From contig NC_049902.1 of the NCBI RefSeq assembly GCF_001411555.2, positions 10,175,985-10,239,984 of the forward strand: a stretch of DNA of 64,000 nt, in the 5' to 3' direction. The notes under the pieces are model-generated. The model saw only the letters and a program-made list of their open reading frames with translations. It had not been told where the DNA came from and searched no databases. Of this stretch, positions 1 through 11,739 are shown piece by piece (positions within the stretch are counted from its first letter, which is position 1; each line of letters begins with the position of its first letter). Both the position numbers and the translations under genes were made by a program. Source of the stretch: Juglans regia (lineage: Eukaryota > Streptophyta > Magnoliopsida > Fagales > Juglandaceae).

Positions 1-211
1 GAAAGCTCTCTACAGGGTCATCTTCTCATCTTCTCCTTGAACGAACAAATATTTTTTGTTACTGTGCTTTGCTTCAGTCTGTTTATTGGGCTTTCATTAA
101 TAAAAAAGAGCTTGAAATGGCAAAAAATAGAAAGTGTTGTAATTCATGGCAATGATCCTATTCCTTGGGATTGCTCTAACTCGCAGAAGGATAAGAATGG
201 GTGGAGGAGAG

Positions 212-940
212 TTAGCTAAGAATGCTCATCGCCGACGGAGCTTCGTGGGTTTGGCAGTGCCTAGGGCCCATTGAAACCACCGAAAGAAGAAGACGAGACC
301 CAGTTTTCTTGACATATCTGAAAATTATAGTCCACAAAGTAATGATCATTGGTCGGCTTCCAATTGAATTGAAGTTGGCATATTCGAAGTAGACAACCAT
401 TTCCCACATTCCAAGAGCAATTACCGTTGTAATGTGGTAGTGCAACTGTGTGACATCCTTCCATAACTGAACAAACCTTTAGAAACCAGGTTAGGCCAAG
501 TGCAAGGTAAGCTAAAGACACAAAACCATAGAATGTCAACAAAAGAGCCATCTTCCCAGGTAAATAATCATCTGGTTTTCTCCACACAGTCATTCCTTTG
601 ACTATTGTGCCCTTGAGTTTTGGATCACACGGCATAAAATAGAGGTAGTGCATTTCAATACTACTTATTTCCACTTCAGTATTTTTTGTCCCCTCCATCT
701 CAAAAACTCTCCTGCACCTAAACACACCTTTGAACAAGGATTGCTTCTCCACATTCTCATCTACCTCAAGAGAGTGCAATCCTTCACCTGTCTGAATGGT
801 ATCAACCACTGAGTCCCCTTTTTCTTTTTCACAGTCTATATCTTCATCATTCAAATAACAAGTTGACTCAAAAGACAGTAACACAAGACCATCCCTCCAA
901 TAATCTAGTTCTTTTCCTCTATCAAAAGGCCAATGAATTA
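212..940 (-). pseudogene. GOST / lung seven-transmembrane protein fragment
   Basis: Minus-strand translation contains KMALLLTFYGFVSLAYLALG and, after a frameshift near 445, HYHITTVIALGMWEMVVYFE, a tyrosine/asparagine-rich stretch and a VKKTGSRLLLSVVSMG segment. These resemble the first helices of plant GOST-family (Lung_7-TM_R, GPR107-like, Golgi/endosomal membrane) proteins. The preceding acidic stretch (about 640-884) would be the end of the lumenal domain. Only the middle of the protein is present: there is no signal peptide, no later helices, and the frame is broken. It lies in a same-strand row with three other unrelated gene scraps (951-2140), which suggests capture or chimeric retroposition, not an orthologous locus. 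Family call from memory of conserved motifs; no search was run. Confidence 0.7.
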
Positions 941-950
941 AACTAGAAGG

Positions 951-1127
951 AGCTGAGCTTTTAGATTGTTACCCCTGAAATTCTCAGCAAGGAGGTAAGT
1001 ATTAGTGTTAAGAGTCATCATCACCAATAACAACAAGTCCATCCCAATCAAGCTTCAATCCTATTTCTTCAACTTTCTCAAGCATTTCATCAAACAACTG
1101 AGGTGCCATACCGTCCGTATAAATTGC
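951..1127 (-). pseudogene. PFP beta-subunit fragment (pyrophosphate-fructose-6-phosphate phosphotransferase)
   Basis: Minus-strand reading gives LKLDWDGLVVIGDDDS and then, after a frame change at about 1014, NTNTYLLAENFRGNNLKAQ. This is the fructose-6-phosphate/PPi-binding core of plant PFP beta, whose usual form is DGLVVIGGDDSNTNACLLAENFR; one glycine of the GGDDS motif has become aspartate. PFP is a cytosolic glycolytic enzyme that uses pyrophosphate in place of ATP. Only about 55 codons remain, with one frameshift and no recognisable flanking exons, so it is non-functional. It sits between the GOST and RRM scraps on the same strand. Confidence 0.65.
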
Positions 1128-1139
1128 AAGAAGGCCATT

Positions 1140-1385
1140 TCAAACAATGGAATTCCCAAGAATTCCCAACTTCACAACATGAGTATAAATTTGTTTGGCA
1201 TAATAGGCATGACTAGACAAGAGACCATCAACAGTTTGGTCTACGTCAAAGGCAATAAATCCAAAGCCACGAGATTGATTAGTAGAATGGTCCCGCATGA
1301 TTTGGTATTCCTTGACCTCTCCAAATTGTGTAAAGAAGTCCCTGAACTCATCTTTATTCAAGGTGGTAGGGATTTCTGCCATCAT
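1140..1385 (-). pseudogene. RRM (hnRNP-type) RNA-binding domain fragment
   Basis: The minus-strand ORF has an RNP1 motif (SRGFGFIAFD) preceded by DEFRDFFTQFGEVKEYQIMRDHST. This is the alpha1-beta2-beta3 part of an RNA recognition motif as in plant hnRNP A/B-like proteins, where the second RRM usually reads EDEFKxFF..YGEV.EHQIMRDH. The RNP2 strand at the N-terminus is missing (the frame starts MMAEIPTTL) and the domain degenerates after VDGLLSS. It is a piece of a gene, not a gene, and is the third member of the chimeric row. Confidence 0.75.
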
Positions 1386-1400
1386 TCATTATTTTTGTCC

Positions 1401-1530
1401 TTCCTCTATCAAAAGGCCACAAGCTTTGTTTCTCTATCGATTGATTTTCCAAAATTTCTTTTCCCTTTCTCTATCCAAAGGCCACAAGAGTCGTTGTTCC
1501 TCTATCAAACGATTTTCTCCAATTTTGTAG
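1401..1530. repeat. Short direct repeat, about 65-bp period
   Basis: The phrase ctctatcaaaaggccacaag occurs at about 1405 and, with one change, at about 1470. A third partial copy (cctctatcaaacgattttc) follows near 1500, and another stands alone near 917 between the GOST and PFP scraps. The same phrase at the boundaries of several gene fragments could mark junctions left by the process that assembled them. Confidence 0.6.
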
Positions 1531-1607
1531 ACTAAACCCGTACCATCCAAAAATAGCCCTACTAACTTTGTAAGAAGCTTTAGCTAGGACTTGGATCCGC
1601 TAGTTCC

Positions 1608-2140
1608 CTAGGAAATATATATGTATGAGCATTTCAATATTTGAAGGAATAAGAGCTGCAAATAGGTTGCGCATTGGTTCCATCTCTGTCTTGAAGTCTT
1701 GAACTCCTTTTCTCCTTGCTTGGAATCAATTGCAAGAACCTTAACAGCAACAATCTCGCCAGTGGACATCTGAGCCCTGTAAACAGGACCAAATGCACCT
1801 TGTCCTCTCAAAGTTGTAAAATTATGGGTTGCTTTCTGCAGATCCCTATAAGAATACTCGAGTATTCCAGATGCAGAGACCACATTACTCTTCCCAAATC
1901 TGTTAACCAAAGGGACATGCCGTTACGTGCAGACTTTAAAGGTGAGTCCGGACCAACGGTCGAGTCATTTAATATGGTGCAAGCATCAGTACCCTTCGTA
2001 CGAGTAGGGATCGTCGCTGCCCTACGAGAACTGTTATTCCCTATTTGGGAGCGCTTCCTATGGTACCCAATACAAAGTAGTGCTAAAATAGCCAAAAGCA
2101 CTCCAATAACCACCCTTCGTCTTCCAACGCAATACTGAGC
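1608..2140 (-). pseudogene. CRLK-type receptor-like cytoplasmic kinase, 5' fragment
   Basis: The minus strand encodes a membrane segment (VIGVLLAILALLCIGYHRK), a serine-rich linker (DSPLKSARNGMSLWL) and, after a frameshift at about 1910, SNVVSASGILEYSYRDLQKATHNF followed by the glycine loop (RGQGAFGPVYRAQM) and the VAVKVLA lysine. This matches plant CRLK1/CRLK2, calcium/calmodulin-regulated plasma-membrane kinases that act on MEKK1 in cold signalling. The glycine loop has Gly-to-Arg at its first position. Everything after the KEFKT region of the N-lobe is absent, so no catalytic domain is left. The first exons only are present, on the same strand as the other three scraps. Confidence 0.8.
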
Positions 2141-2617
2141 TTCAGTTGAGCCAAGAGAGGGAGAGGGAGCTCTGTATCGGCTTTGAGCAGAGAATGAGAA
2201 GAAGCTTCCACCCTAGAACTTCCAAGATGCTCGGTCGTGGTGTAAAACCAGATCTGCCCGTCGAAAGTGAGGGGATGGCCAGCGTTGGGTTAGTGAGCGG
2301 CGATGGTGGCTCCCATGACTCGTATGCCGTTCCATGCTCTACGGGTTTGAAAGGGGGGTGCCAATGCCAGGATAAAAATCCACAACCCAGAAAATGATAC
2401 CAGCGTATTCTGGAGTTGCCTAGGCAACTTCACTTGCTTCACTGGGAGGTCTTTCCCAGATTTAGCTCCTTCATTCCCTTCTTGTTCTCTTCCTTCCTCT
2501 GTCGACAACCATCCTTATAGCCTTGTAGATTTGACCATGAGTGAGGTGTGGGAAGAGACAGAGATACTAAGGGACGACTCTGTGTTTCGAAGGTTTTCTC
2601 TAAGGGAAGACGTAGAG

Positions 2618-2655
<38 letters not shown>

Positions 2656-2810
2656 CAGGTTGTAATATAGTCTGACTGGTTTTTTGTGGTGAGGGTGAGA
2701 GATTTAAGAGGAGTGAGGGAAGAGGAATTTCTTTGGAATAAGCTTCCGTGGACACTACCACCATTTCCTCCCATCACCCCTGATTGCCACTCCTCACTAT
2801 CACAGTGCAA
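2141..2810. other. Unrecognised sequence with a GA microsatellite
   Basis: No gene family is recognisable here. An uninterrupted (GA)n tract runs from about 2622 to 2650. Minus-strand frames of 72-123 codons exist but are low-complexity, inflated by the GA tract, and show no domain. They may be leader sequence of the CRLK-like scrap or flank of the LTR fragment that follows. Confidence 0.4.
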
Positions 2811-3600
2811 CCCTCTGATTTGCCATCAACTTTAGCAGCATCTCTGTCAAGTGGTTCAAGTGTTTCTTCATATCTTGAAGACTCTTCTCACGAGAGTCTA
2901 CCTGCCGCTGTAAAATTTCTTGTTGCTGCTAGAAACGTGTTCCATCTTCCATGGATAGTCGGCTCTAGATACCATTTGTTACGATTCTTCTTCTTCAGAA
3001 ATGGGTTGTAACCGAGTATTGTAAATCAAAAGGACAATCAACAGGAATGGTAATGGAAATAAAACTTTCATATCTTCATCATAGGCTATAACTACAGTGG
3101 GTATTTGAGGAACCCAGACCTGCACGAAAATTAAACAAATTTCTCGCAGATTCCATAACAAATTCGTTGTGCCCCTAGCTCAGTATGTATACGTATAGTA
3201 TGAGGTCTCAGCAAGTTGTCCCACATATGAGCCCAAATTAACATCTGAAATGAAGATTACTCTAAACTAGGCCCATTACTAGGTACACTACAAGTCCAAT
3301 TAAACAGCAAAAGACAAGCTATAAAATGGATTTCATGAAATAACCATATAGTGGCCAATGGACCCTACTATAAGCTGGGCTTAGTCTTGTAAGCTGGACT
3401 GTGACAGTGCACAAAGATGACCAAAAGTCTTAAAAGATAAACTAGGAAAAGGAGGGGAAATCGTTATATGCTTTTCACTTCTAGAAAGACAAACTCTCTT
3501 CTCTCTAAAAAGGTTATCATCCTCACCGATTAGTGTTTCCATCGAAGAGTCCTCTCTGTTCATTTTTCAAATCCTGTTTGTGTATAAAATTTGCAACTTG
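2811..3600 (-). mobile_element. LTR-retrotransposon scrap (one LTR end, PBS, 5' leader)
   Basis: Read on the minus strand, an LTR-like end (...gtaaca, 2979) is followed within two bases by tggtatctagagcc (about 2964-2977). That is a near match to the tRNA-Met primer-binding site tggtatcagagc. After it comes a short frame (MKKHLNHLTEMLLKLMANQR, about 2815-2880) typical of the region before gag. The LTR occupies 2979 to roughly 3600; its outer end could not be fixed. No gag or pol follows, so this is a truncated remnant. Lineage (Copia or Gypsy) undetermined. Confidence 0.5.
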
Positions 3601-4307
3601 TGTTTTTTAGTGCCTCCTTTCCACCAACTCAATTTTGGTCAGATCACCGCACTTCAACGACTGATGGCCCCCACGTGCCCCACCACGCACATCCCCATCC
3701 GTCGATCTATCGGGACAAAGTAAAACCATTTTGAAAATCCCCGTGCGTGAGTCTCATGCTCGGCTTGTTCTGTGTGTGGCCGCCACGCATCGCTGTGAAA
3801 ACATGCGTCCGGCGATTACACGCACCACACCCGTAGATTTGCCATCTGAAGATCTTCTAGATTGACCCACCCCATCTCACAATCACCAGCACATAGTCCC
3901 CACACGCCACCATTGCAGAGCGTGAAGAAACTCAGTCCAGCTCATTCGATGCCAGTCTCCCTACTATGTTTCCATTTTTATTAATTGATGATGATCTTGA
4001 GAAAGGGAATAGAGATATTTTTAGGAAACACCTCAGGACAATAAACTATAGTGCACCTTTAGCATCCACCACCTCTAGTGATGCCATCATAGTTTGCACA
4101 ATTGTGCGAACTATAAAAAATCGTCATTTACAACGTCCTCTTTTGCAAGGTATGGGTGGGAACCAAGTTTTTGGTCCCAAAACCCGACTTATTTTTCACC
4201 TTAGAGTTGTAGTTGTTGTAATGGGGTGTTTGTTGGAGAACCCCACTCCCTCCTCACGTATCTAGCTTTCCATTTCTTAATGAAATATTTTCTTGCTTAG
4301 AAAAAAA
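3601..4307. other. Intergenic, nothing recognised
   Basis: A GC-richer, CAC/CCC-rich stretch at 3660-3900 gives way to AT-rich DNA. A 99-codon plus-strand frame (3966-4265) has no recognisable domain and ends in a valine run. It ends just before the kinase relic. Confidence 0.4.
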
Positions 4308-5128
4308 AGTGAAAGAGGCTATGGAACCATTTTTAAAGGAACAATTCAAAGTGGTTGACACATGACAATAAAGATGTTAGGTAAATCCAAAGCTAATGGC
4401 CATGAATTAATTATTGAAGTTGCAACCATTGGAAGGATTTACCATGTTAATGTAGTGGAACTCATTGATTTTTGCGTTGAAGATCAAATCCTGCTCTTGT
4501 ATATATATGAGTTCATCCCTAAAAGGCCTCTCAATAAACACAATTTGATGCAAGGAAGTATCGTCATAAGCTCTGAGAAAATGCATACCATTGCTTTAGG
4601 TGTGGCTCGTGGGATTGAATATTTATATCAAGGTTGTGATATACAAATTTTGCATTTTGATATAAAGCCTCACAACAGTTTTCTTGGTTAACATTTTAAT
4701 CCCAAGGTTTCCGATTTTGGCCTAGCGAAATTGTATTTAGTATATGATAGTATTGTTTCTTTAACGGCTACAAGAGGGACGTACAGATACATGGCTCTTA
4801 AGTTGTTCTACAAAAACATTAGCATCATCTCGTGTGAAGCTGATGTTTACAGTTTCATAATGTTATTAATGGAAATGGTAGGTAGAAGAAAGAATTTGAA
4901 TGCATCAGTAGATCATTCGAGCAAAATTTACTTCCCCACTTGACTCTATGACCAATTGCATGACAGAAAAATATAGAAATGGAAGAAGAAGCTGTAGATG
5001 AAGAAAATAAAATAGAAAAGAAGGTGATCATAGTTATGTCATGGTGTATCCAAATGAAGCCTAGTGATCATCCTTCAATGAACAAAGCGATAAAAAATAC
5101 TTGAAGGAGAAATTGAATGCTTACAAAG
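4308..5128 (+). pseudogene. LRK10L-type receptor kinase, kinase-domain relic
   Basis: Starts at the glycine loop (GYGTIFKGT) and runs through [35 protein letters not shown], a [13 protein letters not shown] activation end and [13 protein letters not shown] to a last LEGEI. The order and wording match the kinase exon of the broken gene at 58862-60001, so they are paralogues. Decay is heavy: a stop after the loop (about 4358), a stop inside the catalytic/DFG interval (about 4690), APE changed to ALK, and frame loss after 4943. No ectodomain lies upstream. It helps date the damage in the paralogue: its KANGHEL codons lack the extra base that shifts the 59.15-kb frame. Confidence 0.85.
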
Positions 5129-5240
5129 GACAATGCTAGGGGCTACCCAACATGTATGTACCGTTGGGCGAGCCCTCTAGTGCATTTCAATTGTTTTGTT
5201 CTTTTAAATTTTTTAAACATTTATTTTTAACATCCGTAAC

Positions 5241-5307
5241 TGTAAAGGACATGTTTCATACCACCAATCGTACGGATATCTTGTAGTAATGAAGAGATGG
5301 CACTGAT
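5241..5307 (-). repeat. Left (3') LTR, outer part
   Basis: Matches the first 67 bases of the right LTR (from 21014): tgtaaagga, gtttca, ggatatc and gtaatgaagaga are shared. It stops at the 8-bp target duplication of the hAT insertion, and the LTR resumes at 12962. The gtaac duplication lies just before it. Confidence 0.9.
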
Positions 5308-6289
5308 TAGGACTGCAAACGAACAGAGTTGCTCGTGAACAATTTGAGCTCGACTCGTATAAATTCGATTCGGATTCGGTTCATTTGATAAATGAGTTGT
5401 TTGTGATCACTAATATTGGTTCAAATATTAAACAAGCTAAATTCGTGTAATCTCGACTTGACTTGGTGTAGGCTCATGAACAAAATTCGTATAAACTCGA
5501 CTCAATTCGTTATGGGCTCGTCACAATACTCGTAATATTTCTACATATATATATATATATATATATCCTTACACATATTATTTCATTGTATATATTTTGT
5601 GTTATATGTATTATTTTTTATACTTTGTATAAGTAATATATTTTGTTACTTTACAATAATAATGTATTAAATGATTGAGCTGAATTATTGCATATTTTAT
5701 ATATCTAAAATCAATATATTTCAATTATTTCATGACATTATTATTAGTTTTAGATGTATAAATAGTTAAGAGGCATAAATTCGAGTGCTGAGTTAAATTG
5801 GTTGATAGCATGATTTATGCTTAATTTTATAACTTGTGATTTAATTAGGTAATATTTCTTCACATGCACAACACATCTTGAATATTTTATTCTTCCTTTT
5901 TATTTTTCTGGTTTTACTCTTTCATATAGGCTAATACTAGTAAGGGCTGCCCAGTTGATCTATTTTATTATGTTTCAAATTTTTAATTATAAACAGACAG
6001 AACTTTATCTATATTTTTAGAATTTTTTTCCTGTTTACAACACATATTATACACACAATCTGCATAATATTTATAACTATAATACAATGATTTACAAGAA
6101 TTACGTCACAACTATGTACAAATATTTTTAAATATATATTACAAGAGCGATAAGTTTGAAAGGAGATATTTAAACCATTCAACTTACTGTCTCAAGAGCA
6201 GCATTAATAGAGAGTACATTCAACTTGTTTTGGCGCAATTAGCCGTATTCATTTATCAATACGCCCAATAGGATCATTCATTCTTTAGT

Positions 6290-7290
6290 TGAAATTTGAG
6301 CAAATAGTATTAGTATAGTGATTATACTAATACTATTATATAGTTATACTAAATTAAAATCACTATAACAAATACAAATATATAGTTATGCTAATCCCTA
6401 TAACTAATACTAATACTAATATAGACTATAGTTATAACTTATACATATACTAAATCTCTATAACTTATACTAATATATTATATAGTTATACTACGGCAAG
6501 TTTGGAAGGTGAAATGATAATTTTAGGTTTTGTTTTAGTATTTAAAATATTATATTTTAGTATTATTATTGTATTGAGATTTGAAAAAGTTGAATTGAGA
6601 TTTGAAAAAGATAAATTGTTTATTATATTTTGTATGGGGATTTGAAAAATGTGTAATGATGAGTGAGATGAGATGAGAATTTTGTATCTCATCCCACCTC
6701 CCAAACCTGCCCTAAATCACTATAACTAATACTAATATAGTTATACTAATCACTATAACTATATATAGTATTAATATCACTATAGTATTATTGATAATAC
6801 TATATTATCACTAACATATAGTAATAGTACTATACCAATAGTTTTACTATATACTAATACTATTAGTGTATTACTAATATCTATATATATTAATATATAT
6901 ATCAAGTATAAGAGATTAGAGATTTCACTAACATACTGATAGTATGATACTATAGTATTAGTAATTATACTATAAGATATAGTAATAGACCAATAGTATA
7001 TTATAGTAATAGTATATTATATATAAAATAGGCCATAATGGTGTGGATTAGTAATAGTATAATTAGTATTAGTAATATTCATATATATTAAAATATATCA
7101 TAGATTCATAGTATACTATATAAATATCATAGTATAATATACTATATATAGTTTAATACTCTTAAATATATATATTTTTAAGAATCTTCATTTCGGCGCC
7201 CTTCTTTTTTAATATTCATATTCATATATATATATATATCATATATATTTTTTTGAATCTTTATATATATATATACACACACACACTAGT
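6290..7290. repeat. AT-rich low-complexity array inside the hAT
   Basis: Degenerate repetition of tatactaat/actataacta words, with (TA)n runs near 7213 and 7250. It is interrupted by the MITE at 6495. There is no coding potential. Similar (TA)n tracts lie at 5549-5566 and 7593-7616. Confidence 0.7.
6495..6712. mobile_element. Tourist-like MITE
   Basis: Begins ggcaagtttgg and ends ccaaacctgccc, an inverted pair. The interior reads gttgaattgtttattatattttgta...gagatgagatgag. It closely resembles the better-preserved copy at 51495-51713. Flanking triplets are tac and taa, so the target duplication is imperfect. Confidence 0.65.
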
Positions 7291-7585
7291 AAGGGCACAT
7301 TGCACGTGTGTCCAATTGCAAAAACATGAAAAATATTCTTAAAACATGAACAAACAATCATAAATGGTATTGACAGATCATATATAATTTTTTTGGATGG
7401 TAATTAATTAAATCATTCTGTCTAAAAAAAAAAACTATGCATTTATTTAAAACATGTGATATTTTAATAATTTTACTTATCAATATAATAAAAAATAATT
7501 TAAATACTCCTCATTTTACACTATTTTGATAAGTCCCTCTCCGGATTGATCTATGGCAAGTTGTCTACACTTGCCAAACAGTAGA

Positions 7586-7618
<33 letters not shown>

Positions 7619-8773
7619 CTCTATCCATCCATCGAGTGTAGACAAGAGTCAGAAGACAACTTTATCCCCTTTTTTTTGGCAACTTTATCTTTATCTCATC
7701 ACCCATGCCATCATGTAAATTAATTTTTAAGTCAAGCTTTTGATTCTTCGGTTTGAAATTTAGACGGAACGCGATGCATGAAAAAATAAAAATGAAGAAG
7801 CAAGACGCGGATTCTAGTGTTGCTTGGTTTTAGCTTTTTTCATTTTGGATGGACTTGAATTTGAGTTTGGGTCTTTTACTCTTTTACGAAGCAAGACACG
7901 AGACACAGTTCCTTGGTGTGACGTTTTCAAACTAAGGGGATGGGTTGCACAGGAGTCAGAGACTTTGCATTGTTTTTGTTTGGCCCGTGAGCAGAGTGAG
8001 AGGACTGAGGAGAGACCGTGAGATTGAAAACTCAAAAGTTCAAAACCCTAATATTTCGAAAGATGGTCTTCGTCTCAGTGGTGCGTTGTGTTTTTTCTTC
8101 ATCTCAAGTTTGCTCTAAACTCTGTATTTTTTTCATCTTAGTGGCGCTTTTTATTTTCTTCATTTCAGCACGCTGTGGCATGCGAGTATTGTGATTGTCG
8201 ATCTCCTTCTCTCTTTTTTTTTTTCCCGTTAGCTTTATTCTCTCAATTTCTCAATTTCTCGTATTTGTTCTTTGTCCAGGTGTGTTGTAGTATGGTTCTT
8301 CTCGATTCCCTTTTTGTTCACAGTGGTGTGGATCTGAGCAACTCTTTAGATTTTTTTTTTATTCTTCTCGATTCCCTTTTTGTTCCCTCTATGGTGTGGA
8401 TTTGCTGCTATTGGTTGTGCTGGTAGTAGTGTTGTTATTTTTGTGTTTATTTTCGTTGTTGATTTTCTGCTAATGTTTTATAATATATAATTTAGTATGT
8501 AAAAATGGTTCTTGTTTTATGTTCATGGCTTACATTCTCTTTAAAAATACTCCTAGATCGATTGAATGCAGCAGTTTTCAGTCTTTAGTTTTCTATTAGT
8601 GGTTTATATTTGCGTGATTCCTTTGGTTTTACACCTTTTTGTGTGATTCCTTTGACTTGTCATTCATTTTTTGTTAAATTTTTATTCTTTGATTTTTACC
8701 ATATTACTTGTTATTCAGTTTTCACTTTTTTGTCTAATATTACCACTACATGTCTAAAAATCATTTTTTAGAC

Positions 8774-10878
8774 ATGGTTGAACATGTTACAAATATAGAA
8801 TGCTCATCTGCAAGTCCACTCATGTAAGACGTAGAACGTACACAAGGAGATGATACTACCACAACCTTTATACAGTGTGATAGTAATTATGGGAACCATG
8901 AAATTGACGGTATTATTGGTGGAGAAGAAAACCCAAGTGCCCCTAAGGATCCCCAAAAATATGCATACCAGAGGAAGCCTAAGAAGAAAACTTCTACTGT
9001 TTGGAATGATTTTAAAATTGTGGTTAAGAATTGTGTAAAGAAAGCTGAATGTAACTTTTGCAAAGACCTATTATCTATTTCTTGATCAGGTTCTACAACT
9101 CACTTCCATAGGCACTTGACTAGTTGTCTTCTACACATAGCTACTTCTAAAAAACAAAAGGTTTTAACTATTGACATGAAGGGTCCTGAATGTGTGAACA
9201 CAATGAAAAATTTATCGTATGATATGAAAAAGGTAAGAGAACTTGCTTCTCACATGATACTTTATCACAAGTATTCATTTTCCATGATGGAACATGTTGT
9301 GTTTAATAAATTTATGAGAGCTAATACTCCTTATTGGCAAAAGATAAGTCGTACTACAGCAATAAATGATTGTGAATCCACTTATGAAATTGAGAAAAAG
9401 AAACTGAAAACAATATTGAGAAGTGTGAATAAAGTTAGCATAACAACAGACATGTGGACTTCAAGTCAAAAGATCTCATATATGGTTGTTACCTGTCATT
9501 TTGTTGATCCTGATTAGCATTTACAAAAAATAGTCTTGAATTTTTGTAATGTCCCACCCCCACACAGTGAGGTTATTGTTGCTGATGCACTTCAAAAGTG
9601 TTTCATGGATTGGGGAATTGAGAACAAAGTGTCTACAATAACAGTGGATAATGCTAGGAATAATGATGTAGCTTTAAGGGTTCTCAAAGATATTTTCACT
9701 TTGAAAAAGAAGTTATCTGTTGGGGGATAGCTTTTTCATGTGTGTTGTTGCACACATATAACAAATGTATTGGTCAAAGATGGACTTAGTGAGATTGGTG
9801 AAATTGCCGATTGTGTTCGAGAATGGGTAAATACTTGGTTGCATCAGAAGCTCTTATCAAGCAATTTAGTGACATTACAAAATAGTTGCAATTACCAACA
9901 AAGAAACTTTTTTTGGATGTTCCTACTCGATAGAATAGCACTTACCTAATGCTAGCAACAACCTTAGAGTTTAAAGAAGTCTTTCCAAGATATGGAGATA
10001 GAGATCAAGGTTTTAATTATGTTCCAAGCATTGAAGATTGGATAAAAGTGGAAAATGTGTGTTTAATTTTTGCAGTTTTTAATGAGGTGACAAACATTAT
10101 CTCAGGGACCGAGTATCCAACTACTAACTTATTCCTTCTTGAGGTATGGAGAATAAAAGATGTTTTGATCAAGAAGTCTCTTGACCAAAATGATTACATA
10201 CGAGCAATGGTTGTGAAGATGAATACAAAGTTTGAGAAATATTGGGGGGAATGTAACTTGCTTATGGCAGTAGTTGCTGTTTTAGATCCAAGGTTCAAAA
10301 TGATGCTTGTTCAATTATGTTTTCCAGTAATTTATTTAGAACCTGAAGCTACTAGAAATATAGAACCATCTTGAGAATCTTACATGAGTTGTATGATGAA
10401 TATGCTGAAAATTATAATTTAGCTAATGTGGAGTCAAGTGGACATGAAAATGCTCGAGATATAGGTTCTTCTTGTGGTAGTTCTGTCAATGCTGTGGGCA
10501 AGAATGTGATGAGTGGCAGGTCTATATTTGAATAATTTGTTAGAAGTGTTGATACCATTCGACCAGTGAAATTTGATTTGGATGTTTACTTAGAGGAAGG
10601 TGTATATATTTGTAGTGAGGATTCAAATTCACATTTTGATGCCTTGGAGTGGTGGAAGGTCAATGATCTAAAGTACCACATTTTATTTAAAGATGGCATG
10701 TGATATTTTGTCAATTCCAATTACTATAGGGGCTTCAGAATCTACATTTAGTGCTGGTGGTAGAGTGATTGATCCTTATCGTGCATCAATGCCTATTGAA
10801 ACAACATAAATGTTGTTATGTGGAGCTGATTGTGTTCGAGTACTTCATGGTTTGAAAAAATCATCGAGTGTAAAATAA
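8774..10878 (+). pseudogene. hAT transposase (BED zinc finger, RNase H-like, dimerisation domain)
   Basis: N-terminal BED finger at 9000-9130 with the pattern CNFC...HFHRH (STVWNDFKIVVKNCVKKAEC start). The RNase H-like core has TTDMWTSSQKISYMVVTCHF (about 9440-9500) and TVDNARNN (about 9640), then HITNVLVKDGL. The middle region carries YPTTNLFLLEVWRIKDVL and AVLDPRFKM (about 10280). The C-terminal dimerisation region is ASESTFSAGGRVIDPYRASM (about 10735). Stops at about 9083, 9516, 9728 and 9947 and frame changes after 10372 make it dead. Start chosen at the ATG of MVEHVTN; earlier exons are possible. It is the coding part of the surrounding hAT. Confidence 0.88.
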
Positions 10879-11739
10879 TTTTATTTAGTGATTTTTCATT
10901 GCCATCTAAAACTTGTTTTAACTTATTGAGAACTTGTCCTAACTATTTTTTCTCTTTCATTTTGTAGAAAGAAGAACTAACTTAAAAAGAGATTTTACGG
11001 CCCTGACATGAATTGTTGGCAGGTTGTATATTTTTGCTTTTTGGTATAATGCTATTTATTATTAAATTTTTATTTTGTTATATCATATTGCTAATGATAT
11101 CTTGTGTGTTTTGTATCATAGGTTGATGGAGATTGGCTTCTGGCTGATTTTTTGTTTTGTTTTTGTGAATTGATCTACTAAAAATATTTAAAGGAAGTAT
11201 GTTTATAGGACATATTGTTTAAGTAGGGATGTAATTATTTTTGTGAAAAAAACTTGTTGACTCGTCGGAGTTGTCCAGCTAGACAAGGTTGCTGGAAATT
11301 TGGATTTTTTTTAAAACTTGGACATATAGGTAATTTCATTACTTGAATAGCTAACTTGAATTGCACAAGTATATAGAATGTTGCAAACCACTATTTTTGT
11401 ACGTGATGAAGAAATATGGATAACATGAAGTAATTTTTTGTAGTGTTTTATTTTTGTACTTGGTGTTGAAAGAAATGGTTTAACATGTTGATATTGCTTT
11501 CATGTTTGTTATTCTTGGCTATTATTATTAGGTTGTTTATTACTTTTATTTATTGTTCTATAGGTTATTATTCAATCTATTGTGTTTCATTCATTTTTAG
11601 ACTAAGTGTTTATTATTAGTGTTTATCATTTTATTAATAAGTTGCTTACTCTTAGTTAAGATTAGTAGATTTATTAGTGTTTATATATTTTTTATTCCCT
11701 TTAAACTAAGATAGACTTTTACACACTTATGTAATTGTC

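Noticed and set aside
2439..2810. 123-codon minus-strand frame
   Set aside because: Inflated by the GA microsatellite; serine/leucine run only.
8175..8426. 83-codon hydrophobic plus-strand frame in the hAT
   Set aside because: T-rich low-complexity sequence with an internal direct repeat (ttcttctcgattcccttttt, twice); no membrane-protein family recognised.
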